Shown here: positions 1 to 7,497 of the stretch, one piece after another
Layout: every line of letters starts with the position of its first letter
How positions within the stretch are numbered: the stretch's first letter is position 1
Source: Methanobacterium sp.
GTDB lineage: Archaea; Methanobacteriota; Methanobacteria; Methanobacteriales; Methanobacteriaceae
Reading direction: 5' to 3'
NCBI GenBank assembly: GCA_003158115.1
Contig: PMGM01000064.1
Coordinates: forward strand, 921 to 15,994
Length of the DNA: 15,074 nt
Notes under the pieces: model-generated
Told to the model about the DNA's origin: nothing
Database searches by the model: none
The model's input: only the letters and a program-made list of their open reading frames with translations
Translations under genes and position numbers: made by a program

Positions 1-438
1 CTATTAATACAATCAACATTCCAAAAATTAATAATCACATTCCAGCTTAAAAAACAAATTTTCACATTTCTAAGTTCCCATACTTAATTGTTACGTCTTT
101 GAAATATAAATAAACATTTATTAGCTTTATTAAGTTAAATTTTTCCTATTATAAGGTAATATATCAATTAAAATCTTTTCTGGACTATCTTTATCTACAA
201 AGCATCTGAAAACGAATTAACCGTCTTAAAAAACATTTAAATTTCTCCCATTTATTTCAATCACTTTATTTTGCTCTATGAAGACGGATAAATTCAGACA
301 TTGGATCAATTTCCCTTGCTTAATATTTATAGTCTGTATCAAAGTTATTAACAAAATATTTAAACTAAAAACACCAACTTTTCGTATAATATGGAAAAAG
401 AATAGTACTGTCAGTTTTTATAAAGGTGGATAAAAAAA
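1..438. other. AT-rich intergenic region without a recognisable gene
   Basis: This stretch is very AT-rich with frequent stops in all frames. I find no ORF with a ribosome-binding site and no tRNA-like or other structured RNA. Its right end should hold the promoter of the lemA-htpX pair. The part before about 340 could belong to the flank of a gene outside the window, but nothing in it is recognisable. Confidence 0.6.
385..392 (+). promoter_or_regulatory. candidate TATA box for lemA-htpX
   Basis: TATAATAT lies about 26 nt before position 414, which would give a ~25-nt leader containing the AGGTGGA ribosome-binding site at 424-430. A second candidate, TATTTAAA at 357-364, is preceded by A-rich sequence that could act as a BRE and would give a leader of about 50 nt. 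The sequence does not decide between them. Confidence 0.35.
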
Positions 439-1008
439 ATGGACGCTTCATATATTATACTTGGAATATTAATCTTAATCGTTGCTTACTTGGTTTATAG
501 TTATAATCATCTTATTGTAATGCGAAATATGGTTGATACATCTTATTCCAATATTGACACCCTCCTACAAAAGCGGTTTGAATTAGTTCCTAATTTGGTA
601 AGTACTGTTAAAGGATATATGAATCACGAACGTGAACTCCTCGAAGCTGTCACAAGGGCTAGAAGTGATTGGATGAATGCTTCAACTATACAGGAAAACG
701 CAGGAGCGGATAATGTCGCAGCAAAAGCTTTAAAATCCATTTTTGCAGTTGCAGAAAATTATCCTGACCTTAAAGCAAATAAAAATTTCTTAATGCTCCA
801 GGAAGAGCTGGTTGGTATTGAGAATAAAATAGCCTATGCCCGACAACGTTATAATCGAACAGTTTTGGATTTAAATAATGCTATACAAAAGTTTCCAACT
901 AATATTGTAGCTCATTATTTTAAATTCCAAACCAAGGAATTTTTTGAAGTTGAATCAGGAAAAGTAAGGGAAGTTCCCCAAGTAAAAATTTATGAGGGTG
1001 AAGATTAA
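439..1008 (+). CDS. lemA: LemA family membrane-anchored protein
   Basis: This 189-residue protein has the usual LemA length and layout. A short N-terminal segment is followed by one membrane helix (about residues 5-25) and then a long helical domain. The family signature is visible: [19 protein letters not shown] (residues 22-40), then [19 protein letters not shown], which matches the conserved R(x)DLIPNLVETVKGY block. The start is supported by AGGTGGA at 424-430, eight bases upstream. The stop codon overlaps the htpX start (TAATG), so the two are almost certainly translationally coupled. The molecular role of LemA is poorly defined; it is often encoded next to HtpX, which suggests a shared membrane-quality-control task. 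Nothing looks broken. Confidence 0.93.
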   Translation: MDASYIILGILILIVAYLVYSYNHLIVMRNMVDTSYSNIDTLLQKRFELVPNLVSTVKGYMNHERELLEAVTRARSDWMNASTIQENAGADNVAAKALKSIFAVAENYPDLKANKNFLMLQEELVGIENKIAYARQRYNRTVLDLNNAIQKFPTNIVAHYFKFQTKEFFEVESGKVREVPQVKIYEGED

Positions 1009-2114
1009 TGGATCCAATTTATAAGAATATCACATCCAATAAAAGGTGGACATACCTTTTCTTTTCATTTTACGCAATTATAATCTGTTTAATAGGTTAT
1101 TTAATAGGAATGTACTATAATTCTCCAATCATGGGCTTAGTTTTTGGTCTAATAATTTTTGCCCTTATTTTGTTAGGCAGTTACTATGGAGGCCAAAGTA
1201 TTATTACATCCATGTCAGGCGGAAATAAGATATCTAAAAAGGATGAGCCTTATCTTTATAACACTGTAGAAGCTTTGAGCATAGCCGCTGGCGTTCCTAT
1301 GCCTAAGTTATACATGATAAGTACAGACGTGCCCAACGCTTTTGCTTCTGGTCGTGACCCTAAAAATGCTAGTATTACAGTTACAACAGGTTTAGTTGAA
1401 AAACTTGACCGTCTAGAGCTTGAAGGTGTTATAGCTCATGAGATGGCCCATATACGAAATTATGATATCTTAATTGCTACTGTAGCAGTTGTTCTAGCAG
1501 GGACTTTTGTATTTTTAGGATATATGGCCCGTTACTCAGTTTATGGAGGAGCATTGCGTGGAGGTAACAGAAATGGCTCCGCTGGGCTTATCTTTCTCAT
1601 TCTTTTTATTGTTCTAGTTCTTCTGGCCCCATTATTTGCTCAACTACTCAAATTTGCAATTTCTAGGAAACGTGAATTTCTTGCAGATGCTACAGGAGCT
1701 GATCTAACAGGGTATCCTGAAGGATTAGCAAGTGCCCTGGAGAAAATAAGTACTATGCAAAAATCAAAAAGTAAGATTTCAAACATGGCTCTTAATGGAA
1801 TTTATATTATAAATCCCGCTATCGGAGATAATAGTGGTAGTAGATTCTTTTCAACACATCCCCCTACGGAGGAACGAATAAAGAGGTTACGTGAGATGGA
1901 ATTTATTGATTCAAAAAGTAATATAACACCTTTAAACAATGATAAAACCGTTTACAAAGTGGGAGCCACACCTGATAATGAAAAAGTTGCAGAGAATGGT
2001 TATCTGGTCTGTGAAAAATGTGGGGGATTCTATAAACTTCAACCTGATAAATCACCAGATGATTTTGAACAATGCCAATGCGGTGGAAAACTTGAATATC
2101 GTGATAAAATATGA
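1008..2114 (+). CDS. htpX: HtpX-like membrane M48 zinc metalloprotease with C-terminal zinc ribbon
   Basis: HtpX is a membrane-embedded zinc endopeptidase that degrades damaged membrane proteins with its active site on the cytoplasmic side. Two N-terminal helices (about residues 15-36 and 40-60) are followed by the catalytic motif HEMAH at 144-148. Two further hydrophobic segments come next (about 154-172 and 192-215), then REFLADA, whose Glu223 is the expected third zinc ligand. [10 protein letters not shown] at 282-291 is the usual conserved block near the end of the protease domain. The ribosome-binding site GAGGGTGA sits inside the end of lemA. The family usually ends near 280-300 residues. 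Here about 65 extra residues carry Cys335-x2-Cys338 and Cys356-x-Cys358-Gly-Gly, a zinc-ribbon pattern also seen in the small protein at 3891-4046. The protease call is firm; the role of the tail is unknown. Confidence 0.94.
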   Translation: MDPIYKNITSNKRWTYLFFSFYAIIICLIGYLIGMYYNSPIMGLVFGLIIFALILLGSYYGGQSIITSMSGGNKISKKDEPYLYNTVEALSIAAGVPMPKLYMISTDVPNAFASGRDPKNASITVTTGLVEKLDRLELEGVIAHEMAHIRNYDILIATVAVVLAGTFVFLGYMARYSVYGGALRGGNRNGSAGLIFLILFIVLVLLAPLFAQLLKFAISRKREFLADATGADLTGYPEGLASALEKISTMQKSKSKISNMALNGIYIINPAIGDNSGSRFFSTHPPTEERIKRLREMEFIDSKSNITPLNNDKTVYKVGATPDNEKVAENGYLVCEKCGGFYKLQPDKSPDDFEQCQCGGKLEYRDKI

Positions 2115-2173
2115 TAATCCTTGAATAAGTTTTTTTCTATTAAAATAATAACAATACAAATCATTATTTCTAA

Positions 2174-2201
2174 AAGTGAGGGATTATTTTATCCCTCATT
2201 T
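2174..2201 (+). terminator. hairpin terminator after lemA-htpX
   Basis: TGAGGGAT (2177-2184) and ATCCCTCA (2191-2198) form a perfect 8-bp stem with a 6-nt loop, extended on each side by a G-T and two A-T pairs. It is followed by TTTAATTTTATTTT. This is the hairpin-plus-T-tract pattern of intrinsic termination, unusually neat for an archaeon, where T-tracts alone often suffice. It lies about 60 nt after htpX. It is symmetric enough that part of it could also act on the opposite strand. Confidence 0.6.
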
Positions 2202-2751
2202 AATTTTATTTTAGAGTGATTAAATAAATTTAATGTTAATAATCACAATAATTTATGTACTATTATAAATTTTCATAAAAAAACCCTCTACTACATGTGA
2301 TGAAAATCACCAAAATGTTAAATCTTTAAGAGAATATTCCATTAATAAATGACTTATAAATCACATCCTAAAAAGAACATTTCCATGGTAATCTTTTGAA
2401 TCAAACACATTTACATTCTATGAACTAATAGAAATTTCAATTAAATTATAGACCATAGATACATTTGCATTTTAACCATCATTTCTTTTCAAGAACCTAA
2501 AAGTTTTATTGAGGGAATAATTGGATTTAATAACAAAGGATATGTATCCAACTTCCTATTTTAGATAATAGAATCAAAAAAAGCAGCAGCTCAACATTAA
2601 CAGCTATGGCACCAGTACTAGAAGCATTATTGTACAAACCTTGGATGCATTCGTAGATTCTAACATGGGATTAAAATTTTTTTTTGATTTATGACAGTTT
2701 ATAAATTTTAAATGACATTCTCTTGTTTACGTATACATGGAGTTAGTCTGT

Positions 2752-2764
2752 AAAAAAAGAAAAA
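2752..2764 (-). terminator. T-tract terminator of the 2773-3744 gene
   Basis: On the - strand the sequence just past the stop codon reads TTTTTCTTTTTTT. T-rich tracts of this kind are the usual archaeal termination signal. No stem is needed or obvious. Confidence 0.5.
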
Positions 2765-2772
2765 GGGATATT

Positions 2773-3744
2773 TTAAATTACTGCAATTGCCCAGTAAACA
2801 AATAACCACCAAACTAGAACAGTTATTATTGTACTGATGATAGGAATTTTTCCATATTCCATTTTAGATATTTTGGAACTAAAGTACCAGCTTAATATTA
2901 TTGCAATTACGAGTATAGATGTATTAACAAGTCCAACTATATTCGATAGATCTCTGGATAGGACATAAATCCATACAATAGTTGTTATGGCTATTCCAAA
3001 CCACATTATTGGCCTAAACCATTTTATTGCATTACCAAATTTAACTATTATTTCAGCAAGTTCCCTTGACTTTCTGGCCATAAAGGCCATCACAGCTAAT
3101 ACCATAATTGTTCCAAGAGCCAAGATAATTCCTAAAAACTCAAAAAATAGTATTGTAACAGGTTTACCGAATATCTGTTCTTTAAGTAAAGGTATGGTTA
3201 TAAGGGCTTTAAGAGATTCATATGGTGGGAATGATTCAATTGCGCCTGTTGCTAGACTATATTTTCCTGAATTGTTTTTATTGAATACTTTGATGTAATA
3301 TGTTCCTGCACTGACATTTTGATCAAATGTGGGACCTTGGAGATAATAGTCACCTCCAAATTCCTCAAACATAGGTGTCCAACTGGATTGATTTCCACCA
3401 AGTGTAGTTATTGTTTTCCCTGACGAATCTGTAATCTGAGCTGAAACAAAATCACTGCTAATTCCCGGACCCTGAGGTACTAGAATATTTACAAATAATT
3501 CAAAAGGTTTAGTAGAAGTTATCTTATAGTAATCAGGTTGACCATTCAATTTTCCATACCAAGCTTGTGAAATCTCTGAATTTTGGATCACAATGGGATT
3601 AGTCATTGAACTGTTTACTCCTAATTCCAAACGTGGTTGATGAGCACTTACAGCACCTATAGACAAAACTAAAATAAACAGCATTGCTATGGACATTAAT
3701 CCAAATTTTGTTGTTTTATTTTGTATCATACGAAATAGTTTCAT
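2773..3744 (-). CDS. secreted-domain membrane protein of unknown function
   Basis: I do not recognise a named family. The 323-residue product begins with a signal-peptide-like stretch (hydrophobic about 17-31) and a plausible cleavage site after Val-Ser-Ala34. Next comes an outside domain of about 140 residues (35-180) rich in polar and aromatic residues, with GQPDYYKI near 68-75 and SAGTYYIKVFNKNNSGKYSL near 145-164. The latter resembles the strand pattern of pre-peptidase-C-terminal or jelly-roll-like beta domains. Four hydrophobic helices follow, at about 195-222, 245-263, 270-289 and 300-321. This suggests an exported sensor or binding domain anchored by a four-helix C-terminal module. 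The start at 3744 lacks a clear ribosome-binding site; a TATA-like box about 30 nt upstream suggests a near-leaderless message. The ATG at 3729 is an alternative start. No paired gene points to a function. Confidence 0.8.
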   Translation of the reverse strand: MKLFRMIQNKTTKFGLMSIAMLFILVLSIGAVSAHQPRLELGVNSSMTNPIVIQNSEISQAWYGKLNGQPDYYKITSTKPFELFVNILVPQGPGISSDFVSAQITDSSGKTITTLGGNQSSWTPMFEEFGGDYYLQGPTFDQNVSAGTYYIKVFNKNNSGKYSLATGAIESFPPYESLKALITIPLLKEQIFGKPVTILFFEFLGIILALGTIMVLAVMAFMARKSRELAEIIVKFGNAIKWFRPIMWFGIAITTIVWIYVLSRDLSNIVGLVNTSILVIAIILSWYFSSKISKMEYGKIPIISTIITVLVWWLFVYWAIAVI

Positions 3745-3772
3745 CTTTATTCTATAAATTTTTTTCTTCTTT

Positions 3773-3781
3773 TATTATAAA
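3773..3781 (-). promoter_or_regulatory. candidate TATA box for the 2773-3744 gene
   Basis: On the - strand this reads TTTATAATA. A start site about 26 nt downstream would fall near 3751, leaving only some six bases before the ATG at 3744. That fits the lack of a ribosome-binding site there and suggests leaderless or near-leaderless translation. Confidence 0.35.
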
Positions 3782-3832
3782 TTTAAAAAAAATAACTCAG
3801 ATCATACTCATTCAGGAATTTAACGCGAAATT

Positions 3833-3839
3833 AAAAAAA
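3833..3839 (-). terminator. T-tract terminator after the zinc-ribbon gene
   Basis: On the - strand a run of seven T's lies about 50 nt after the stop codon at 3891, in a T-rich context. Between the two sits a 16-nt perfect AT palindrome (3871-3886, AATTTAAATTTAAATT) that could fold weakly. This would end an aroC plus zinc-ribbon transcript. Confidence 0.4.
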
Positions 3840-3890
3840 TAAAGTAAAGATTGATTAGTTTAATTTTTCTAATTTAAATTTAAATTCTAA

Positions 3891-4046
3891 TCATCCTACT
3901 TCAAGTATCTCATCAACAATAAACTGTCCTCCACAGATGCATTGTTCAATTGAATCACCTGTAGAATATGGAACAGTATTTCCCGATACTTCATATGTTT
4001 TTTCTTTTGAGCATTCATTACATTTTGCAACTACTATCCAATCCAT
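3891..4046 (-). CDS. small zinc-ribbon protein (51 residues)
   Basis: A 51-residue ORF with ATG at 4046 and TGA at 3891-3893. An excellent ribosome-binding site, AGGAGAG, lies just upstream on the - strand (complement of 4051-4057). The product begins MDWIVVAKCNEC and has Cys9-x2-Cys12 and Cys36-x-Cys38-Gly-Gly. This is a four-cysteine zinc-ribbon pattern with a CxCGG second knuckle, the same arrangement as the tail of HtpX in this window (EQC-x-CGG in both). It lies 46 nt downstream of aroC on the same strand and is probably cotranscribed. Small ribbons of this type often bind protein or nucleic acid, but no function can be assigned from sequence. Translation is well supported by the start context and the cysteine spacing. 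Confidence 0.85.
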   Translation of the reverse strand: MDWIVVAKCNECSKEKTYEVSGNTVPYSTGDSIEQCICGGQFIVDEILEVG

Positions 4047-4092
4047 ATTTTATCTCTCCTAAATTATTGATCAATAAATTAGTTCAAATAAT

Positions 4093-5184
4093 TTATAATT
4101 TAACTGGATTAATATATCCCGCTCTGATTAGGTGGTCTGCAATAACTATGGAAACTGAGGCTTCTGCTACTGGTGTTATACGGGGACATATGCATGGATC
4201 GTGCCTACCACTAATAGTAATTTCAGTATCTGCCATTGATTTGAGATCTATGGTTTTCTGGATTTTTGAGATAGATGGTGTTGGTTTAACGGCCATACGT
4301 GCTATAATAGGCATTCCTGTAGATATACCGCCCAATATACCACCTGAATGGTTAGTTTTAGTTTTCACAATATGATTATCCATATAAAATTCATCATTCA
4401 TTTGTGAACCCTTTAACTCTGCAGCAAGGAATCCTACACCTATTTCAACACCCTTAACAGATCCTATGCCCATAAGAACTTTTGCTATATCTGAGTCAAG
4501 TTTTTCAAATACAGGTTCTCCAAGTCCTGTGGGAGGATTTAAAACTATTGTTTCAACAACTCCACCTACAGAGTCTCCTTGTTCTTTCATATGTAATATA
4601 AGTGCTTCCATACGTGGTGCAGCATTGGGATCTGCACATCTGACAATGTTTGAGTCAACATTTGATTCAATGTCATTAGGTTCCATTTTACCTGCCTTTA
4701 CTGTACCCACTTGAGTAACATGGGATATTACTTTAATCTTCATTGTACTCAGGAGTTTCTTTGCAACAGCACCCCCAATAACCTGGCCGATTGTAGCTCT
4801 TCCACTTCCACGTCCCCCTCCCCTATAATCATAGGCACCATATCGTGCAGTCCATGTGTAATCACCATGTCCCGGCCGGGGTTTATTTTTAAGCTCTTCA
4901 TATGATGAAGAATCCATATCTTTGTTGAATACTATTGCTGTAATTGGAGTTCCATCAGTTTTTCCATGGAATATTCCAGATAGTATCTTTATTTCATCAG
5001 ATTCTTGTCTAGAAGTAGTTATTTGGCTGGTACCTGGTTTTCTTTTATCCAGTTCAGTTTGTATATCCTTAACTGAAAGTTCCAGACCTGCAGGGCAGCC
5101 GTCAACAACAGCCCCTAGTGCTGTTCCATGACTTGAACCAAAAGTTGTGACGTTGAACATTTTACCGATCATATTTCCTGACAT
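4093..5184 (-). CDS. aroC: chorismate synthase
   Basis: AroC catalyses the last shikimate-pathway step, converting 5-enolpyruvylshikimate-3-phosphate to chorismate with reduced FMN. The 363-residue length is standard. All family signatures are present: TTFGSSHG (13-20), [20 protein letters not shown] (101-120), [19 protein letters not shown] (121-139), and near the end [17 protein letters not shown] (326-342). The start has AGGG upstream on the - strand at good spacing. A TATA-like TTTAATATAA lies in the - strand upstream region near 5221-5235. The zinc-ribbon gene follows directly. No other aromatic-pathway gene is in the window. The gene appears complete and ordinary. Confidence 0.97.
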   Translation of the reverse strand: MSGNMIGKMFNVTTFGSSHGTALGAVVDGCPAGLELSVKDIQTELDKRKPGTSQITTSRQESDEIKILSGIFHGKTDGTPITAIVFNKDMDSSSYEELKNKPRPGHGDYTWTARYGAYDYRGGGRGSGRATIGQVIGGAVAKKLLSTMKIKVISHVTQVGTVKAGKMEPNDIESNVDSNIVRCADPNAAPRMEALILHMKEQGDSVGGVVETIVLNPPTGLGEPVFEKLDSDIAKVLMGIGSVKGVEIGVGFLAAELKGSQMNDEFYMDNHIVKTKTNHSGGILGGISTGMPIIARMAVKPTPSISKIQKTIDLKSMADTEITISGRHDPCICPRITPVAEASVSIVIADHLIRAGYINPVKL

Positions 5185-5452
5185 ATTTGTTTTCCCTAAA
5201 TATTTGATAAATTTATTTTTAAAATTATATTAAATATTGAATTCATACCTATTTCTAATATTATATAAGTGTCAATCTTATTTATTATGATTATCCATGG
5301 TTTATTATATTACCTTAGATACGGTAAAGGAAGATAAAAAAATTTTATAAAAACAAAAAATCTTATGATTTTTATTTCCTGTAGAATATAAAATATTTAT
5401 ATTTATATATTTCATTTTAAAAAGAATAAAAAAAAATATATGATTTAAGTAT
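5185..5452. other. aroC upstream region and flank of the rhodopsin remnant
   Basis: No gene is seen here. The left part should hold the aroC promoter on the - strand. The right part holds the T-tract after the heliorhodopsin fragment. The sequence between is very AT-rich and contains no clear repeat or structured RNA. Confidence 0.5.
5428..5436 (-). terminator. T-tract downstream of the heliorhodopsin remnant
   Basis: On the - strand nine consecutive T's lie about 17 nt after the stop codon of the remnant. This looks like the original terminator of the rhodopsin gene, kept with its 3' end. Confidence 0.45.
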
Positions 5453-5704
5453 TTAAAATGGTGCAAATACACCTAAGAAAACTATCCAAGCCAGAATACT
5501 CTTTGCTATGAAACTCAGTAAGACATACACACGTTCACCATATAGATAATCTTTCCACTTTCCAACTCCCTTATATTGTAGTATCATATTTACAGAGAAT
5601 GTGTTAAAGAGTATGAAGTAGATTAAAAGCGTTAAATATACGAATGTTGGTGGTTTGGTAGCTGAAGATCCTAGTGCAGCTAAAATTATTGTGAATATTG
5701 GTTG
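5453..5704 (-). pseudogene. 5'-truncated heliorhodopsin (end of TM5 through TM7)
   Basis: The - strand encodes 83 residues ending in TAA at 5453-5455, with no ATG, GTG or TTG in frame before residue 40. The sequence has FVYLTLLIYFILFNTFSVN, then LQYKGVGKWKDYLYGERVYV, then LLSFIAKSILAWIVFLGVF. I know this pattern from heliorhodopsins: helix 6 ending in LQYKGxGKWxxYLxGERxY, then helix 7 with LSxxAKSxLAWxxFxG, where the lysine binds retinal through a Schiff base. Here that lysine is Lys68 of the fragment. A full heliorhodopsin is about 250 residues, so TM1 to most of TM5 are missing. Homology stops at about 5704, just before the + strand gene starting at 5718. Upstream the frame stays open to about 5770 but is antisense to that gene and does not look like rhodopsin. 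The surviving reading frame has no stop or frameshift, so the loss may be recent or the piece still constrained. An internal ATG at 5587 could give a 44-residue TM7 peptide but lacks a ribosome-binding site. Confidence 0.85.
5632..5640 (+). promoter_or_regulatory. candidate TATA box for the tocopherol-cyclase-like gene
   Basis: TTAAATATA, preceded by AAAAGCG as a possible BRE, lies inside the heliorhodopsin remnant on the opposite strand and would place transcription start near 5664. The region just before 5718 is former coding sequence, so any promoter of the 5718 gene must lie within it. This is weak evidence from pattern alone. Confidence 0.25.
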
Positions 5705-5717
5705 ATAGGAGAGTTTT

Positions 5718-6701
5718 ATGACAAAAATATGGAAGCCAGAAGTTTTCCAAGGTAGAGGAAAGAAAAAAGATTATTTTGAGGGATGGTACTTCAAATCTGT
5801 TTCTAAAGATGAAAAAATAGCCTATGCCATAATAGCAGGATTATCTATAACCAAAAATCCCGGTAACTCCCATGCTTTTGTTATGTTTGTGGATGCCCGA
5901 AACACGGAACTTCACTACTATCAATATCCACTTTCAAGCTTCTGGGCAGATAAAGAAAAATTTGAAATTAAGATTGATAAAAACTCATTCAGCTTGAAAA
6001 ACATCATTCTTGACATGGATAATGGTGAAACCAAAATCAAAGCACAAATGAAATTTGAAAATATAATACCTTGGCCAGTTAATAGATTTTCTCCAGGCGT
6101 TATGGGCATTTATGCTTTTATTCCTTTTTTAGAATGTTATCATGGAGTTTTAAGCTTAAACCATTCAATAAATGGATATGTAGAAATAAATGGTGAAAAA
6201 AAAGACTTTACTGGTGGTAAGGGTTATATTGAAAAAGATTGGGGTTCCTCTATGCCATCATCATGGATATGGATGCAAACTAACCATTTTGATGTTGAGG
6301 ATATATCACTCTTCGGATCTATTGCCAAAATTCCCTGGTTAGGTAATTATTTTACGGGTTACATATTCGGTTTACTTTACAATGATGAACTTTATAAGTT
6401 TACAACTTATAATGGAGCTAAAATAGAAAAATTAGATGTAACTAAAAACAATATCAAAATCATATTAACCCATAAACATCTAGAACTCCAAATAAACGCA
6501 AACCGGGCTGAAGGTGTGGATATTCCCGCCCCAAAATTAGGGGAAATGACAAATACAGTAAATGAATCCCTCCAATCCGAGATAAATATAAAATTATTCA
6601 AAGAAGAAAATAAGGAAAAGATCTTATTATTCTCAGGAACTGGAAGAAATGCGGGTTTGGAATTCGTAGGTGATTTAAAAGAATTATTAAAGGGTTTTTA
6701 A
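5718..6701 (+). CDS. tocopherol cyclase-like protein
   Basis: A 327-residue protein of the tocopherol cyclase family (related to plant VTE1 and to many bacterial and archaeal homologues of unknown role). Diagnostic blocks are [11 protein letters not shown] (19-29), [11 protein letters not shown] near 51-61, [20 protein letters not shown] at about 124-143, and [20 protein letters not shown] at 167-186, the most conserved part of the family, followed by QTNHF. It has no signal peptide or clear membrane helix. The start has a strong ribosome-binding site, AGGAGAG (5707-5713). Plant and cyanobacterial members close the chroman ring of prenylated hydroquinones. A methanogen is not expected to make tocopherol, so the substrate here is unknown, perhaps another prenyl lipid. 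The gene begins at the break in the heliorhodopsin remnant. Family assignment is firm; enzymatic activity is not. Confidence 0.85.
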   Translation: MTKIWKPEVFQGRGKKKDYFEGWYFKSVSKDEKIAYAIIAGLSITKNPGNSHAFVMFVDARNTELHYYQYPLSSFWADKEKFEIKIDKNSFSLKNIILDMDNGETKIKAQMKFENIIPWPVNRFSPGVMGIYAFIPFLECYHGVLSLNHSINGYVEINGEKKDFTGGKGYIEKDWGSSMPSSWIWMQTNHFDVEDISLFGSIAKIPWLGNYFTGYIFGLLYNDELYKFTTYNGAKIEKLDVTKNNIKIILTHKHLELQINANRAEGVDIPAPKLGEMTNTVNESLQSEINIKLFKEENKEKILLFSGTGRNAGLEFVGDLKELLKGF

Positions 6702-6719
6702 TATTTTCAAAAGATTTAT

Positions 6720-6726
6720 GGAGATT
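6720..6726 (+). promoter_or_regulatory. ribosome-binding site favouring the 6736 start
   Basis: GGAGATT lies nine bases before the ATG at 6736 and overlaps the alternative ATG at 6718-6720. The upstream ATG has only a weak AAAAGA before it. This is the reason for preferring the shorter reading frame. Confidence 0.5.
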
Positions 6727-6735
6727 AATTATATT

Positions 6736-7425
6736 ATGACAACTAAAATGGAAAATGAGATCAGGTTGATTTACAATAAGTTATACAACCTATACGGACC
6801 ACAGGGATGGTGGCCACTGTTAAGTGTAGATGTCTCAACTGAAAAAGGTGTTGAAATGGTACACCATCCATTAAATTATGATCTGCCCCAGACCCGAAAT
6901 GAAACCTATGAAATCATTTTAGGTACTATCTTAACACAAAACACTGCATGGAACTCTGCGGAAATAGCTTTAAGAAATCTTAAAGCATTAAAAGCAATCA
7001 ATCCTGAAAAGCTATTAGATTTAGATTCTGAAATTTTTAAACAAGCCATCAGGTCTGCGGGATTTGTTAACCAAAAATCAGTGTACATTAAAGAAGTTAC
7101 TAAATTCTATATTGGATTAGATGGCACCATTCCAACAAGGAAAGAACTTCTTGAGGTTAAGGGTGTTGGGAATGAAACCGCTGATTCAATCCTACTTTAC
7201 GCTTTTAAACAATCAGAATTTGTTGTTGATACCTACACAAAAAGAATTTTTAGTCATATAGGTTTAATAGATTATAATGATAACTACAATAAAGTTAAAA
7301 ATCTATTTGAAACAAACTTATCACAGGACTTGATTATTTACAACGAATATCATGCTCTGATTGTTCAACATGCAAAAAAATATTACAGTAGAAAACCGTA
7401 TGGAGTAAATGATCCACTATTTTAA
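6736..7425 (+). CDS. endonuclease III-like DNA glycosylase of MagIII type, lacking Fe-S cluster
   Basis: A base-excision repair glycosylase of the helix-hairpin-helix superfamily. Visible landmarks (numbered from 6736) are GWWPLL (24-29), LGTILTQNT (62-70), SAGFVNQKS (107-115), the hairpin [18 protein letters not shown] (139-156), and VVDTY with catalytic Asp165. The WWP, LTQNT, GFxNQK and VVDxY set is what I recall from Helicobacter pylori 3-methyladenine DNA glycosylase III, so removal of alkylated purines is the best guess. The lysine of bifunctional endonuclease III (GRKTA) is Glu here (GNETA), which argues against beta-lyase activity. The C-terminal four-cysteine cluster loop is reduced to [17 protein letters not shown] with no cysteine. 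The upstream gene stops at 6701. An ATG at 6718 would add six residues. Substrate range is inferred. Confidence 0.85.
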   Translation: MTTKMENEIRLIYNKLYNLYGPQGWWPLLSVDVSTEKGVEMVHHPLNYDLPQTRNETYEIILGTILTQNTAWNSAEIALRNLKALKAINPEKLLDLDSEIFKQAIRSAGFVNQKSVYIKEVTKFYIGLDGTIPTRKELLEVKGVGNETADSILLYAFKQSEFVVDTYTKRIFSHIGLIDYNDNYNKVKNLFETNLSQDLIIYNEYHALIVQHAKKYYSRKPYGVNDPLF

Positions 7426-7497
7426 GTTTTGAAAATACGTAATTATGAATAAATATAAATTATTAATGGTAAAATTAAAATTAAAGGAATTTTTATC

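Larger units (their letters stand above)
2115..2772. other. Long intergenic region with terminators and a possible decayed fragment
   Basis: These 658 bases separate the htpX stop from the 3' end of the converging gene at 2773-3744. They contain a T-tract just after htpX (2131-2137), a strong hairpin at 2174-2201, a tiny 5-bp stem with a GAAA tetraloop (2297-2310), and an A-tract at 2752-2764 that acts as a T-tract on the other strand. Around 2575-2680 the sequence is clearly less AT-rich and reads for about 40 codons without a start; see the findings. Otherwise I see no gene. Confidence 0.6.

Noticed and set aside
1939..2124. A 61-codon + strand ORF overlapping the end of htpX
   Set aside because: It is a frame-shifted reading of the HtpX tail. 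The htpX frame has the zinc-ribbon cysteines and the proper family sequence.
2297..2310. GTGAT-GAAA-ATCAC mini-hairpin with a GNRA-type loop
   Set aside because: A 5-bp stem is too short in AT-rich DNA to support a riboswitch or RNA gene, and no further paired elements surround it.
3871..3886. AATTTAAATTTAAATT palindrome as a possible regulator site
   Set aside because: An all-A/T palindrome is likely by chance in this composition and lies downstream of a gene, so it is noted only with the terminator.
4093..5131. Several + strand ORFs of 64 to 135 codons across the aroC region
   Set aside because: They are antisense to aroC, whose protein matches chorismate synthase along its whole length. 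They lack ribosome-binding sites and recognisable domains.
5921..6109. A - strand ORF that might be the missing front part of the heliorhodopsin
   Set aside because: Its translation does not resemble heliorhodopsin helices 1-5 and it is antisense to conserved blocks of the tocopherol-cyclase-like gene.
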